NCBI GenBank assembly: GCA_950106755.1
Contig: OX467092.1
Span: 28,472,582 to 28,536,581, forward strand
Origin: Climacium dendroides
Taxonomy: Eukaryota; Streptophyta; Bryopsida; Hypnales; Climaciaceae
DNA: 64,000 nucleotides
Direction of reading: 5' to 3'
A program made the position numbers and the translations under genes. The first letter of the stretch is position 1. Every line of letters starts with the position of its first letter. The notes beneath the pieces are model-generated. The model saw only the letters and a list, made by a program, of their open reading frames with translations, searched no databases and was not told the origin of the DNA. Below are positions 44,377 through 54,786 of the stretch, piece by piece.

Positions 44377-45357
44377 ATGAGTGGGGTTAATGTGTTTGCT
44401 GTGGGGGACTCGGAGGAGTCTGACCAGTGGACTGAAATTGCAACCACTGCGAAGAAACTGGATAAGAACGATTTTCTTCCAGAGGGATACTTTGTCGATG
44501 AGGGCAAATTCCCGCGCCGACCATTGGGGTCAAGCACGCCTTCGTCATCAAAGCGCAAGGGGAAGGCAACTAGAGAGGCAAGCATGCCGTCCGGTCGGAG
44601 GTCATCTACAATCATATTGTGTAAGTCCTCCGACAGCGATGGGGCAGCCGGTGATGACGACGACGACGACGACGACGTTCCCATGGATCGGAGCACCCCT
44701 CCAGTGATCCGCTCTCAAAGCATCCGGGGATCATCAACGTCGTCGGGTCAACCACTTGACTCATCTACCATGCCGTCTCCAGCCTCCAGGGAGAAGCGAA
44801 AGAGGGCAAGATCGCAAGCCGACGACGACTATGATGTAGAAATTGCAGAGCTGAAGAGGAGGCGGGAACTGGATCAAATGATGTTTGACAGGCAAGCCAG
44901 GGAGATGGCGGAGTTGCGACAGTTTATGGTGGCAATGTCACAAAAGAACGACTCCAAACTGGAGGCCATTATCAACAATCTTGGTGGGGCCATGCCTCTA
45001 GCATCCATACAGCCGTCTCAGGTTGACCAAGTGCTTTTGCTGTAGGGAGCGCCAACAAGACCAACGATGAGTGGATCCTCAAGCTTACCCTCCACTCCAC
45101 GATTGACTGGGGTGCCTTCTGTCTCTCTCACTCCTCTTGCAGGTTCCGCAGATCCTCCAACTCCTCCTCCTACTGAGGAGTGCCCCTCCACCCCTCCACC
45201 TCCACCTGATGACGAGGACATGGCTCGAGTTCCACTTGATGGTGGCAGGTCCTTAGAGACCTTGGAGTCTAGCCCGAAGATGCCCGCGGATCCTGCCATC
45301 GCCATTGATGATGATCGGAGTCATGCATTGGATGGCCAGGATGCACCATCAGGTTGA
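44377..45357 (+). pseudogene. Methyltransferase-like fold end, acidic linker and coiled coil, Pro-rich tail (outer copy)
   Basis: Opens with MSGVNVFAVGDSEES (the strand after motif I), then KKLDKNDFLPEG shared with the nested copy. A poly-Asp run (GAC repeats, about 44,653-44,677), a charged helix (DVEIAELKRRRELDQMM) and Gln/Asn/Ser-rich sequence follow. An in-frame TAG at 45,043 separates this from a Pro/Ser-rich continuation (TPPPTEECPSTPPPPP) to 45,357, where the frame closes; a weak donor (CATCAG/GTTGAC) lies there. Confidence 0.55.
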
Positions 45358-45601
45358 CCACACAATCACTCAATGTCATTTGTATAGAATTAGTTCCACT
45401 CGAGCTGATTTGTGTCATAGGTTGTACTTAGATAGAGCCCCTTAGTATGGGAGACAATACTTTTTGATAGAAAACAATTTTTTGGCTAATCCATATCTTC
45501 ATGTAAGATGATGACTTTTTATACTGAATTTTATTAATCAATTATACGGATTTTTCTGTAAAAATTTTAAGTCTTGTTTGTCTGGCCCTTCCTGAATTGC
45601 A

Positions 45602-45835
45602 GAACCTCCTCTGATGGCTATCTCAACTGGACCAAATGATCTTCTGAAATCTATTGCTCCTGTACAGCATGTACAATGTCCAACATTTGGTTGTGGTATT
45701 ATAGAAGCTACAAGTGGAGGTGCATTGGAATCTGAGTCCATGCACTTAGATGATGACGTCTCTATTCCCGACACTCAGCTTCTGGAGATTGAAATGCCAG
45801 ACCCTGTTGGACCGACGTTGTCTTTGCCGGAAAAG
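45602..45835 (+). CDS. Short cassette exon between Pro-rich and FCP1-like parts (outer copy)
   Basis: Bounded by acceptor TGAATTGCAG and donor GAAAAG/GTAACC; 234 bp, phase 0 at both ends. It encodes 78 residues (PLMAISTGPNDLLK, DDDVSIPDTQLLEIEMPD) with no recognisable domain and no obvious counterpart in the nested copy. Confidence 0.5.
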
Positions 45836-45991
45836 GTAACCTCGTGCCCATGCGTCCTTGATCTCTGTGCTAATAGGTACCTTTGTATTCATATATAATC
45901 TGCGACAATTGGATTTTGCCTTTTTCCTTGAGTTTCGAAATGTGTTAGTGCAGCTTAGTAACTAGCTGCACATTTGTCCGTTTGATAGCAG

Positions 45992-46792
45992 GGATCGGTT
46001 CCTCCATCTGAACGTGGAGATACGTCGAAGGATGTTGAGATTCCATTGACGTCCAGGGTGACCGTCGCCGAGAAGTGGCTGAATGTTGTCTTGGACTTGA
46101 ATGGAGTCTTGTGTGTTTGTGAAGACACCAAGTACAAGGGGTGGGCTGTGCATGTCGGGAATGCAGACCAACCGCACTCCACCATGATTCCTGCGATTGT
46201 GGGACCGAAGGCGGTCTTTATCCGCCCAAATTGCGCTCATTTCCTTCGTGAGCTAGAATTGATAGCACACGTTTCTATTTGGAGCTCCATGAAGAAGTTT
46301 ACCGTTCAAAAAATCATCGATTATCTTTTTGTTGGTCTGGATAAGCCTCGCATTATACTTGGGCAGGAGTCTTGCACGACGCTCAAGTGTGAGGAACAGG
46401 GCCGGATAGTCACATTCAGGGAGCCAGGCACCACCAAGGACCTGTTCGTGAAGGACGCGAACACCTTGTTTAATAATTTCAATGGGCAATTTCTTCGAGA
46501 GAATACTGTCATAGTTGACGATAGTCCTATGAAGCACTTCATGAACAAGTCGGAGAACGTCGTTCTCCCCATCAGTTGGTCTCCCAAGGGTAACGGCCCC
46601 AGGGACTCATATTTGGACATGGTCCTTTTGCCCTGGCTCAGGCGACTTCACATAGCTCGAGATGAAGGGTTGAAATCATTTCGCAAGAGTAGTGCAGGGA
46701 AAATTGGGCGGAAGATGTTGTATGATGAGAGAAATCGTGGCATGTACAATAGTCTTATGGATGCAGTCAGAGTGTCTTCAGCGTACCGATAG
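45992..46792 (+). CDS. FCP1/HAD-type phosphatase-like domain (outer copy)
   Basis: Open from acceptor TGATAGCAG (45,991) to TAG 46,790-46,792. LDLNGVLCV is HAD motif I with Asn at the second acidic position. Then IRPNCAHFL, VSIWSSMKKF (motif II region), a domain with ILGQESC, VIVDDSPMKHF (acidic pair binding Mg in active HADs) and LLPWLRRL. It resembles the plant FCP1-homology subfamily whose first motif reads L-D-[LV]-N-G. No stop interrupts it, unlike its counterpart at 21,500-22,342, so it may be the least decayed part of the cassette. Probable host-derived cargo; a dephosphorylation substrate cannot be named. Confidence 0.75.
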   Translation, partial: GSVPPSERGDTSKDVEIPLTSRVTVAEKWLNVVLDLNGVLCVCEDTKYKGWAVHVGNADQPHSTMIPAIVGPKAVFIRPNCAHFLRELELIAHVSIWSSMKKFTVQKIIDYLFVGLDKPRIILGQESCTTLKCEEQGRIVTFREPGTTKDLFVKDANTLFNNFNGQFLRENTVIVDDSPMKHFMNKSENVVLPISWSPKGNGPRDSYLDMVLLPWLRRLHIARDEGLKSFRKSSAGKIGRKMLYDERNRGMYNSLMDAVRVSSAYR

Positions 46793-47192
46793 CGCACTGC
46801 ATTTCATTACTGTTCATGAGCCACGTGGATGCAGTGACTATGTCATCGTCTAATCGGCGTTACGAGAGGGTAGTTTATTTATTGCTTTAGTTCAGGTCGA
46901 GTCGTGCTGAATGGCATGTGGATTGTTCTCTGAGTTTCTAGTGAACTTCAGTTCACCTCGACCTTAATGGCTCGTGCATTCGCATGTATGGTTAGAGATA
47001 TACGTAATTTCTGTAATATAATTTTTTTATGAATACCTTTCTGTATTTTCTTCTTCCTCCAGTTTAGGTCGGGTCGACCTCATTCGATGGCCAGGACTTC
47101 CTAGACTGCAAATTTGCTATTGGAGTTTATTTGTAAATGTAATGACAGTTACAGCTTTTGATTAAATTGTTCTAATCTCTTTGTTTTCTTAG
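46793..47192 (+). promoter_or_regulatory. Gap between FCP1-like and terminal ORF, three degenerate palindromic sites
   Basis: Sites at about 46,891 (TTCAGGTCG, AGT, CGTGCTGAA), 46,949 (TTCAGTTCA, CCT, CGACCTTAA) and 47,064 (TTTAGGTCG, GGT, CGACCTCAT). It ends at acceptor TTTTCTTAG. No such sites were found in the corresponding gap of the nested copy (21,333-21,499). Confidence 0.55.
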
Positions 47193-47597
47193 AATTTGGG
47201 AACGTCGTCCTCTCTAGTTCGGCACACCAGTCTTCCGTGCACTGCATCAGCTGACTCTTTCTCCGACTACGGGCAGAATCTAATTCTGAGTACAGGAAAC
47301 TTCATGTGTTCAGCTGCCACTGCAAATTCGACAATGGACTTCTCCCTAAAGCCCGTTGATGATAGGGTGGTGGATAGTCCCCCGGGTTCAGCTCCACATC
47401 GTCCAAAATCATGTTCTCCATCGCCCATGAAGTCTAGCGATGTTTTTGCTACACCGATGTCGTCCTCACCTTGCGATAGAGCAACACAGCGGAAACTATA
47501 TGGTGAGGATGTGGGTCCTTTTTCGGATGTTCAAGGAAGTATGTGGGCTTTCCAAGCTCATGAATTACAAGCAAGTACAACCACAGGCCGAAGATGA
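47193..47597 (+). CDS. Basic Ser/Pro-rich terminal cassette protein (outer copy, short)
   Basis: About 134 codons after an acceptor. It shares with the ORF at 20,355-21,332 the A-A-T/D-A-x-S alanine block, V-V-D-S-P-P, P-K/T-x-C-S-P-S-P and a T-Q-R-K-L/S-R-K-L motif. It ends far short of the 325-residue copy, so the C-terminal helix is lost. Function unknown. Confidence 0.5.
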   Translation, partial: NLGTSSSLVRHTSLPCTASADSFSDYGQNLILSTGNFMCSAATANSTMDFSLKPVDDRVVDSPPGSAPHRPKSCSPSPMKSSDVFATPMSSSPCDRATQRKLYGEDVGPFSDVQGSMWAFQAHELQASTTTGRR

Positions 47598-47848
47598 CGA
47601 AGGCAATCGTGGAGCTCAAGAGTAAATGACACGTATAGTACTTGTTCATAGTGTAGAGTCATACATTCATGCTTCATGAAAGCTCAATGTGCATATTACA
47701 AAGGAGCTCAAAACTCGAGTGAATCACACTCGTAGCTTTTACAGTGTACGCAAAACAATGTAATGAACTACATTACTGGCCTTTATAGTTCGTTGTCTGT
47801 AATATAGTGTCACTAGACCTAGCCAAGCATAGTTGAAGATGTATGGAA

Positions 47849-48053
47849 CAACTCATGGTGTACAAGTGAAAGGTCAATATGAACGTTTACCTTGTGGTTA
47901 TGATATTTGATTTCTACTTGTGTTCATCTGATTTTAATTCTTGTATAATTTGAATATTGTTTGAGGAATTCTCTTCTCCATTTTCAAATGAAATTAGACT
48001 TCTGTAACTCTCATTTCGGTGGAATACTCTCATTTTAATGAATATTACGTTAT
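47849..48053 (+). repeat. 205-bp right-end repeat of outer element
   Basis: About 97% identical by eye to 16,631-16,835 over the same length. Contains two inverted TGAGAGT-type motifs (ACTCTCATTT) near its right end, the second being the inverse of the left terminal motif at 9,608. The last shared base is 48,053. Confidence 0.7.
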
Positions 48054-50591
48054 ATTAGCACCTTGAATACTGAAAGAGATTTACAAATTTTTTGTTTTCA
48101 TTAGTCTCTATAGAGCTTTAGTGAAGACACTTGCCAAAAGAGAATTTCTGCATGTTGAAACACTTACCTTGAATGCTATACAAAATTCAAATCACCTTCC
48201 ATGTGATATAAGAAACAGGGACAAAGAGGGACACAAGGAGAACGACATTCAAATTCAAAATGACTCTATTGCCAAAGCTTTTTCGAATTTCACAAGCCAT
48301 AGTACCCTAACCTTTGGTCTTCTGAATTCTAGTACGAAAATTAGTTTCATTCTTTGGAGTTTTTCCATATAGGAAATAACAATAAGAACATTCTCGTATT
48401 GACAGAAAGAGTGCAATACTAATGTGGTTGAAATTTATAAGTGCGTTAGAACTTACAAGCTGCAGATTCTACTTGGATTCTATAGGGTGCATTTACAAGG
48501 CTATTTTGAAATTGTCATTTGGTCTCTCATAGAAACCCAGTACTGTGTATGTGCATGTCTCCAAGGTCCCTAATTTTAGCATTTAAAATCTACTCTAGAA
48601 AAACCTGACAGTGTTTTTCTTCACGATCGTTGTTCTAGATATTTGAGTTACAGTTGTTTCGAATGAAGTCTCTCTATTCTTCAACTTCTGTAGCACATCC
48701 ATGAACCCTGTAGTTACCTCTTCTAAACTATTACTGTGAATTTCATTATACTTGCATGTGATTGCAATCCTTCCAACTTTGTTCCATGAACAAACAAGGA
48801 GGCCACATGACTCTACAAGCTTTCCTTAGAGGAGTAGAGTGACGACAGTTCTTTCACTGGAAAAAAACCAAGGGAGCTAAGTAGTTTTTAAAGAAAACAC
48901 AAAGATGATGTGCTTACATTTGAGACGTCGACTGTATTCTTCCCGCGTCCAGAGCTCAAACTGTCTGCTGAAGCCTCTCCAACAAGTTGGACATTTTCAC
49001 CAGGGGCATCCTCTTGCCCGACGATACTCCCGCTCTCGAACTGCAGAACTCTACGAAGATCTGGAGACGATGTCTTCCCAGACTTTGGCGCTCCTCATAT
49101 ACCTCTTTTCATCCTCGACCGCTTTAGCTCTCTAGTTGAAGAAAAGTAAAAGGACCCTCGTCTCTTTCTTCTTTGTGTGGGCCTCACACAAACAACCTCA
49201 CTAACCTCGCACCCTAGAAGCATGAAGGGAAAAGAGAGGGCATCGCCATCGTTGCTCTCAACTATACCACAGAACTGAAAACAACCGGAAGACAATGAAA
49301 ACTAAAGGAAGGACATGAAGCCTTATACATTTGGTTAGGCATTCCTATCAATAGCCGCTAAATTTGAATCTACAATGACAATACACATGCGAATTTGCTT
49401 CGTTTGTGGGCGCCTTCGGCTGTAAAGGACGTCGGCCGTCAAATCCTTTTTTGATAGGTTGGCCCTGACCATAATAGGACTGTCAGTACACATGAGGGCA
49501 CCGCCGATTCCATTAAAATTAAACCTTGACAGGGTGAAACTATTTTCTCAATGCACAACGTTCACTCTGACAAAGTACTTGTTCTTCCCTCTAATGGTGT
49601 GCCAAAAATCCTTATTAGTGTTGCTCTATTCATAAATTGCTCCCCATTTAATTAGCTCTGCCAATTATGGTTGCCTAGAATTTGAAGGGCTCTTAAACCA
49701 TGAATTTTAAATTTGGATTTCATTTCATGCAATTTCCCCTACAATCTATGAAATAAAGTACCAAGTGCCTTCAATGTTGTTGGATGAATATAAACAAACT
49801 TCTTAGTGTACCATGTATGCATTTAGTTGCATAGACAATAATCAATATTATGGTATGGGTATTTTAATTGACTAAATCAGAACCTTAAAATGAAGAAGGC
49901 ATCCAAGGTGAAAATGTAGTTTATAAATTAGCTATGTCATCAAATTATGGTAATAAAAAATTTCTCTATACTGGCAAATTTTTTTGTTTAGGAGGTTAGT
50001 ACCCCGTGTTATTAGAGACTAAATTTTCTATATTGCATATCATCACTAATATTTCCCTGTGCCTTACTTCATGACATCTTCCCAAAAGTAAATTTAATAG
50101 CATCCTAGCATAATTATTAATTTCAACATATGCCATTCATTAATTTAAGGAATAGAATTTGATGGGTGTAATTATGCATATTCATGTCATCCTCATTGTG
50201 CAAGTTCTTTTTTAAGGAGCGGTTTTAATTACAAAACTAATTTCTATTGAGTGGATTCTAGGATATATTGTCACCAAAATTTCTTTGTGATTCAATTTCG
50301 CCTCTTCATATCAAGCTATATGTGCTATTGCTTTTGTAAGGAGCATTTCAATTATTAAAGTAATTAATTTTGATTGGATTCCTAAATGTACTGTTCCCAA
50401 TATTTCTTTGGGAGGCATACTTCTCTGCATCACTATGTTGTTAGAGTGTTCCTTGTGCTTAGCAGTCACGTAAGAATTTGAAATGACCTTTGAACTAATT
50501 AATTTTCTTTAATCTCAATTGTCATATCGTTTCAAATTAAATCAAAGATGTTGCAGATAGGTGTTAAGATTTTGCTAATCGGTTTTAACAT
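48054..50591. other. Intergenic stretch between the outer transposon and the Mutator-like gene
   Basis: No gene supported. Frames at 48.9-49.3 kb lack recognisable content. GC-rich bases at about 49,400-49,440 (GGGCGCCTTCGGC, GGACGTCGGCCGTC) stand out from the AT-rich surroundings and might be part of a Mutator-like terminal repeat, but no partner was found. Confidence 0.4.
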
Positions 50592-50720
50592 ATGATTGCT
50601 ATAGGACAAACCAAAGATGCACCACTATCATTGAGAACCCATACCTTTTTGTTGTGGAGCTCATCTTCTTGGTTGCTTGGGCTTCTCCTTGTTCCTAGAC
50701 ATTCTCCTTTTGCTGCAAAG

Positions 50721-52880
50721 ATGGCTTCCATTAGAGTAGACGGTTATGATATACTTGTAGTATTCCCAATTGTTCATGGTGGTCACGCTAGAGTTCCTAG
50801 TCACCTTCTGCACGTCCGTTTTAGGTTCGTAGAAACGTCCATCTACGTTGAGGAGGAGAAAATGTCCAAAACTGGCGAAGTGATTCAATCTGTTCCGGTT
50901 GTGAGGTTTGACGATGATGGGACGCATTGTTGGTATCTTGGTCTAGGAAATTACAGAGCATACGGACTTCCACTCTCCATACTAGGTGCGTCAACAGAAA
51001 TCCAAAGTCGACAGTCAGATAATTCTACCGTGAATATGCCAGTCACTGCTCACACTATGTCACCTAGTCCGTCGACAGATGTTCCAAGTGTGCTACATAT
51101 GCCTTCCAAGCTTCTTGTTGTGAAAGAGGAGAAGTTAGATCCAATCATAGAGTTGTCAAGTGAATCTGAAGGTGAATCCCCCAATATTAGTGCTCAAAGA
51201 GAGGAGGGTTCATTCCGCATGGCATCTGTCCAGCCCACTATGCTAAAATCCTCATGTAGAATCTTGTCAAGAAGTCTCTCCAATTCCTCATTCTCACTCC
51301 CCCCACCGCCCCATCCTGTTGAAACCAGGAAAAGCATTATGGAGTGTCTGAAGGGACTTGGTAGTATGCAGTGCTCTCGGAATGAATTGTCCGCTATGGA
51401 TTTGAGCACAGTGAAGCACCAAAGAGTTCCATTCCTTCCAACAGTTTTCAACGGAGATGTCATCTTCGAATTGCCTCCTTGTGGGGCATCTTCATCTTCG
51501 TCGGGAGCCAAGAACTTGGAGGGAATGGACAAGCGTTACGATGGACATCCATGGTGCAAGCTTGTAACTACCAATATCCAGAACTTCGACAACCTAACAT
51601 TTCGTAAGTCCTACTGTGTTGGCCATCTTGCTTGTGAGAATGCTAATTGTGAGTACATGAAGAGAGCTTCGAAGAAAAACGAAACTAAGTGGAGTGGCTA
51701 CATTGTGTTCCCTTTCGCCCCCGGTGAAGCCCCCCCAAAGGACTCCACTCTAGTGTGCAAGGTTTGCAAGTTGGCTCCCCAGTGTCTAGGTGCATGCAAG
51801 GCTAGGATATATTTTGTGTATTCTAAAAACCCTGAAATGACGAGGGCGGCTATTCACTTCGGAGAGCATGGCCACCCGGTTGCTACAGGCATGTATAGGG
51901 ACTCTACCACCCTAATACACAGACTCATTGCAGAACAAGTGGCAAAAACACCCACGGCCACAAACTGTGCAATCACTCTCTCAGCTAGTAAGGACTTCCT
52001 CGGAAGCTATCTATTCCACAATGGAGATGGAGAGAAGCAGATGCTAAAAGTTGACGAAATGGAAGAGGTCATGGACCGCTTCCAATACTTGAGTAGTCCA
52101 AGTATTCAAAATGTCATCTCTTCTTTCCGCTCAAACAACCAAGGAGGGATAATTGACAACATCATAACCATGAAGAAGGAGTCCAAGTTTGAGTTCATAC
52201 ATGACAGTGTCTTCCCAGGTCAAGGCAAAGAGAAGGTTTACATTTTCAAGATGCTCACCGAGGGACCAGGAAGTGGAGTCGACCTCGTGAAGCGAATGCA
52301 ACCGGATGGGGATCTACAGAATGTGTGGTTAATGTTTGACTGTGTGAAGCGAGTAAAGGAGTGGACCACAATGGCTTGCCACGTGTATGATACCAACTAC
52401 AAAAAGGTGATGATGATTGCACTGTGCGATATGCAATCCGAAGATACTGAAGTGCAGGTACAGTTTTGGCGGAGCTTGAACGCAGTTATGCAACGCCACG
52501 GAGTACCAAACCCCAACTTCAAGGGATTCATGGCAGATAGTGCCATGGCCAACTGGAATGCAGTGCGGATAGTGTATGGCACTAGTTTTGCCAATGTTGA
52601 AATGGAGAATCGTGAGCGGACATGCTTATTGCATTGGGGTACCTCTCTTCACAAGCACACACAAAAGTACATCAAGGAAGTATTTCAACAACAACATTTA
52701 ACTTTGTGCAAGCAATACAAAGATTCAAAGAATATGGACCAAGTAGAGGTCCGTTATCTCGCAATACGGTCTTGGTGGTTGTCATCTGGTGCAGCCAACA
52801 AAGAAGGCTTACATCACCTGGACCATTGGCTTGCTTTCTAGCATTTCAGATACCATCAATGGGGAGGCTTCATGGACTTG
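50721..52880 (+). pseudogene. Mutator-like (MULE) transposase, exon 1
   Basis: ATG 50,721 chosen because the upstream codons to 50,592 look like untranslated or intronic sequence. The frame is open except TAG 52,839 and ends at donor GACTTG/GTGAGT. Domains: N-terminal Ser-rich region; FLYWCH/WRKY-GCM1-like zinc-binding block (WCKLVTTN, SYCVGHLACENANCEY, LVCKVCKLAPQCLGAC, FGEHGHPV); then the MULE catalytic region (VWLMFDCVKR, MIALCDMQSED, FKGFMADSAMANWNAV, CLLHWGTSLHKH), where the spaced acidic residues would be the DDE triad. The downstream exon carries a SWIM-type finger. The usual role is transposition of Mutator elements. Confidence 0.75.
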
Positions 52881-53543
52881 GTGAGTCAATTTTGTCCGCA
52901 AATGTGTTTAGGTGCTTAGGAATCTCTGGTTCACTTTGTAGGATGATGTTCTTTGTACTTCATAAAGAATTTTTTCTGAACTTCTTTTTGTTAATTAAGT
53001 TGAACATTTTATTTCTATTTATCAAGAAGTTGGGCGCTTCACATAGTAGGAAAACATGCCTTCGATTTGAGTCCATTAGATGAGGCCTTACCTGTTTTCT
53101 AAATGGAAGAGTCTGAATTAAATTTTAATAGGGGCAACAATTATAGTTCTCTCAAATTTTTTTGATAAAATATGAGAAATTTTCTCTCTTAGGAAAAAAA
53201 ACTTAGGGGTCCCCTCCCCACCTCCAGTACGTGCCTCGGATCCGAGGCATGTGTCGAAGGTGGGGGGAGGGGTCCCCCTTGATTCTTGTAACTTGTGTCC
53301 CTAAACCTGATTTGATAGTTGCATTTCATAATTGTTTTCAGTTATTTTAGGTTTGGGTTTTTAAGTAGGCTAGATGTGTTGTGTTCAGCGGTAGCAGTAG
53401 ATTTCTACTATCAGAAGTCAGTACTTATCTTTCGTCATACAGAACTATAAAAGTAATGAAAATTATTTATGAAGATGCTACAAGTTACAACGGTGATGAA
53501 TATTTGTTATTAATTCTGTTATACCTTTGATTACAAAATTCAG
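52881..53543 (+). other. Intron of the Mutator-like gene
   Basis: Donor GTGAGTCAAT, acceptor ATTCAG/AAATTG, phase 0 on both sides; downstream protein sequence continues plausibly. Contains the hairpin at 53,206-53,278. Confidence 0.6.
53206..53278. repeat. Strong GC-rich hairpin inside the MULE intron
   Basis: GGGGTCCCCTCCCCACCT at the left pairs with AGGTGGGGGGAGGGGTCCCC at the right, with a perfect central palindrome GCCTCGGATCCGAGGC. It is a near-continuous 73-nt foldback in otherwise AT-rich intron sequence. Possibly a small foldback element. Confidence 0.8.
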
Positions 53544-54183
53544 AAATTGAATTTGGAGGAGATGTTGGATTTGCCATCATGCAATCTATCCAAAACGGTG
53601 CATAACAAGTGGCTACAAATGTCCGGGAAGCGAGGCAACAGCTTGTTCGATGCCACATGTGACGACAGTATCCGTGCTTGGATGCAAATGACAAACTACC
53701 GTGCATACTTGAAAGGTTCTGCAACGGGATCAGGACCATCAAAAGGGGAGTTGAAGTTGAGAACTGCAAGAAGAAGTGGAGACCCCCAAAAAATTGCAGA
53801 GGCACTGAACACATTGCTTGGGGCAGAACACATGGGAACTAGAGTGCCACACTTGGAAGGAGAAGAAATCTTTGGGAGCACTAAGAGGAAGTTGGATGTA
53901 CCCATCGGTGATGCAGGAGACTCACACAGACCAGACAAGATCAATTTTTCCCAACCCCGTGTCAAAACACGATCCACCACGAATGCTTCTCAATCTTCTC
54001 CAGCCAAAGGTAAGCAAATTCAAGCAAAAACTTCTGGGCATGTGAATGTAGCATCTGAAAGTGACTGCGATGCATCCAATTGGCACATTGCTAGAATCAG
54101 CCACAAATCCAACGCAAGATGTCAAGCTCAGCAGTCCAGGTCTAACATCAAGTGCATTAGCAAGATTGCAAAAGGAAAGAAGG
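53544..54183 (+). pseudogene. Mutator-like transposase, exon 2, part before the LTR insertion
   Basis: Open frame in phase with exon 1, encoding LDLPSCNLSKTVHNKWLQMS, then a basic Ser/Lys-rich linker, up to GKK at the insertion. The final GAAGG (54,179-54,183) is repeated after the inserted element. Leaving out the insert and one GAAGG, the frame continues without change at 57,620. Confidence 0.75.
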
Positions 54184-54786
54184 TGTGACAAATTCATATT
54201 TTTGATTTTCTTTGTTTACCTTTTTAAGTAGAACGGAAACTAAAAATAGATATCTGGATCCATCTAAAACTTAAGAGAGAAATAAATCAAAAACAGTCAC
54301 AGAAGGACCTTACGGAACTAATCCAGTTTTAGGCAGAAATGGATCGGATTATAATTTCAACCGGAATGGATTTTTGACCGGATCCTCCTTGACCGGATTG
54401 GAGAGAACCGGATGTTAAGAACCGGACCGGATACCCGACCGGTCATAATGACCAGTCCAGGGCGTCAGGACTATATAAAGCTTGGCCCTGCCTATTTTCA
54501 GGTCTCTGGCTTTTACGTGTTGTCGTTTTCTGTCTTAGCGCTTGACGTTTTTCCGTTTACAACGGCTAGGGGGGAAAGTACAAGAGGGCCAGGTAGTGAG
54601 TGAGAGGTGTGAGACGAAGAGATCGCCTCCGGGCGCAAGAGGGTGAGACTTGAGTGCGGGCGGATACGGAACAGTGAGAGACTGAGATTGTGAGCACGCG
54701 AGGAGGGTGGTTTGCAAGTGGAGCGGAAAAGTATGAGTGCTCCCTTGTTAGGTCAGTAGAGAGTGAAACCAGGTAGAGCCGCCCTC

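Larger units (their letters stand above)
9602..48053. mobile_element. Outer ~19.3-kb TIR transposon (two-module family), split by a nested relative
   Basis: The left end carries CCATTAAAATGAGAGT near 9,608 and the right end carries its inverse ACTCTCATTTTAATGA near 48,027-48,042, with a second ATGAGAGT-type motif inside. Contents are an inverted order of the nested element: DUF7869-like gene leftwards (10.3-13.2 kb), palindrome array, spacer, palindrome array, then the ParB/methyltransferase-like/FCP1-like cassette rightwards (41.4-47.6 kb). Subtracting the insert (19,810-38,951 plus 4 bp) leaves about 19.3 kb, nearly the 19.14 kb of the nested copy. Distances from last ORF to terminus also agree once the SINE-like insertion at 9.7 kb is removed. 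No target duplication was found and the exact termini are uncertain by tens of bases. Confidence 0.6.

Noticed and set aside
45992..46792. FCP1-like ORF as an ordinary host phosphatase gene
   Set aside because: A second copy lies in the equivalent place of the nested transposon, in the same gene order, so it is element cargo.
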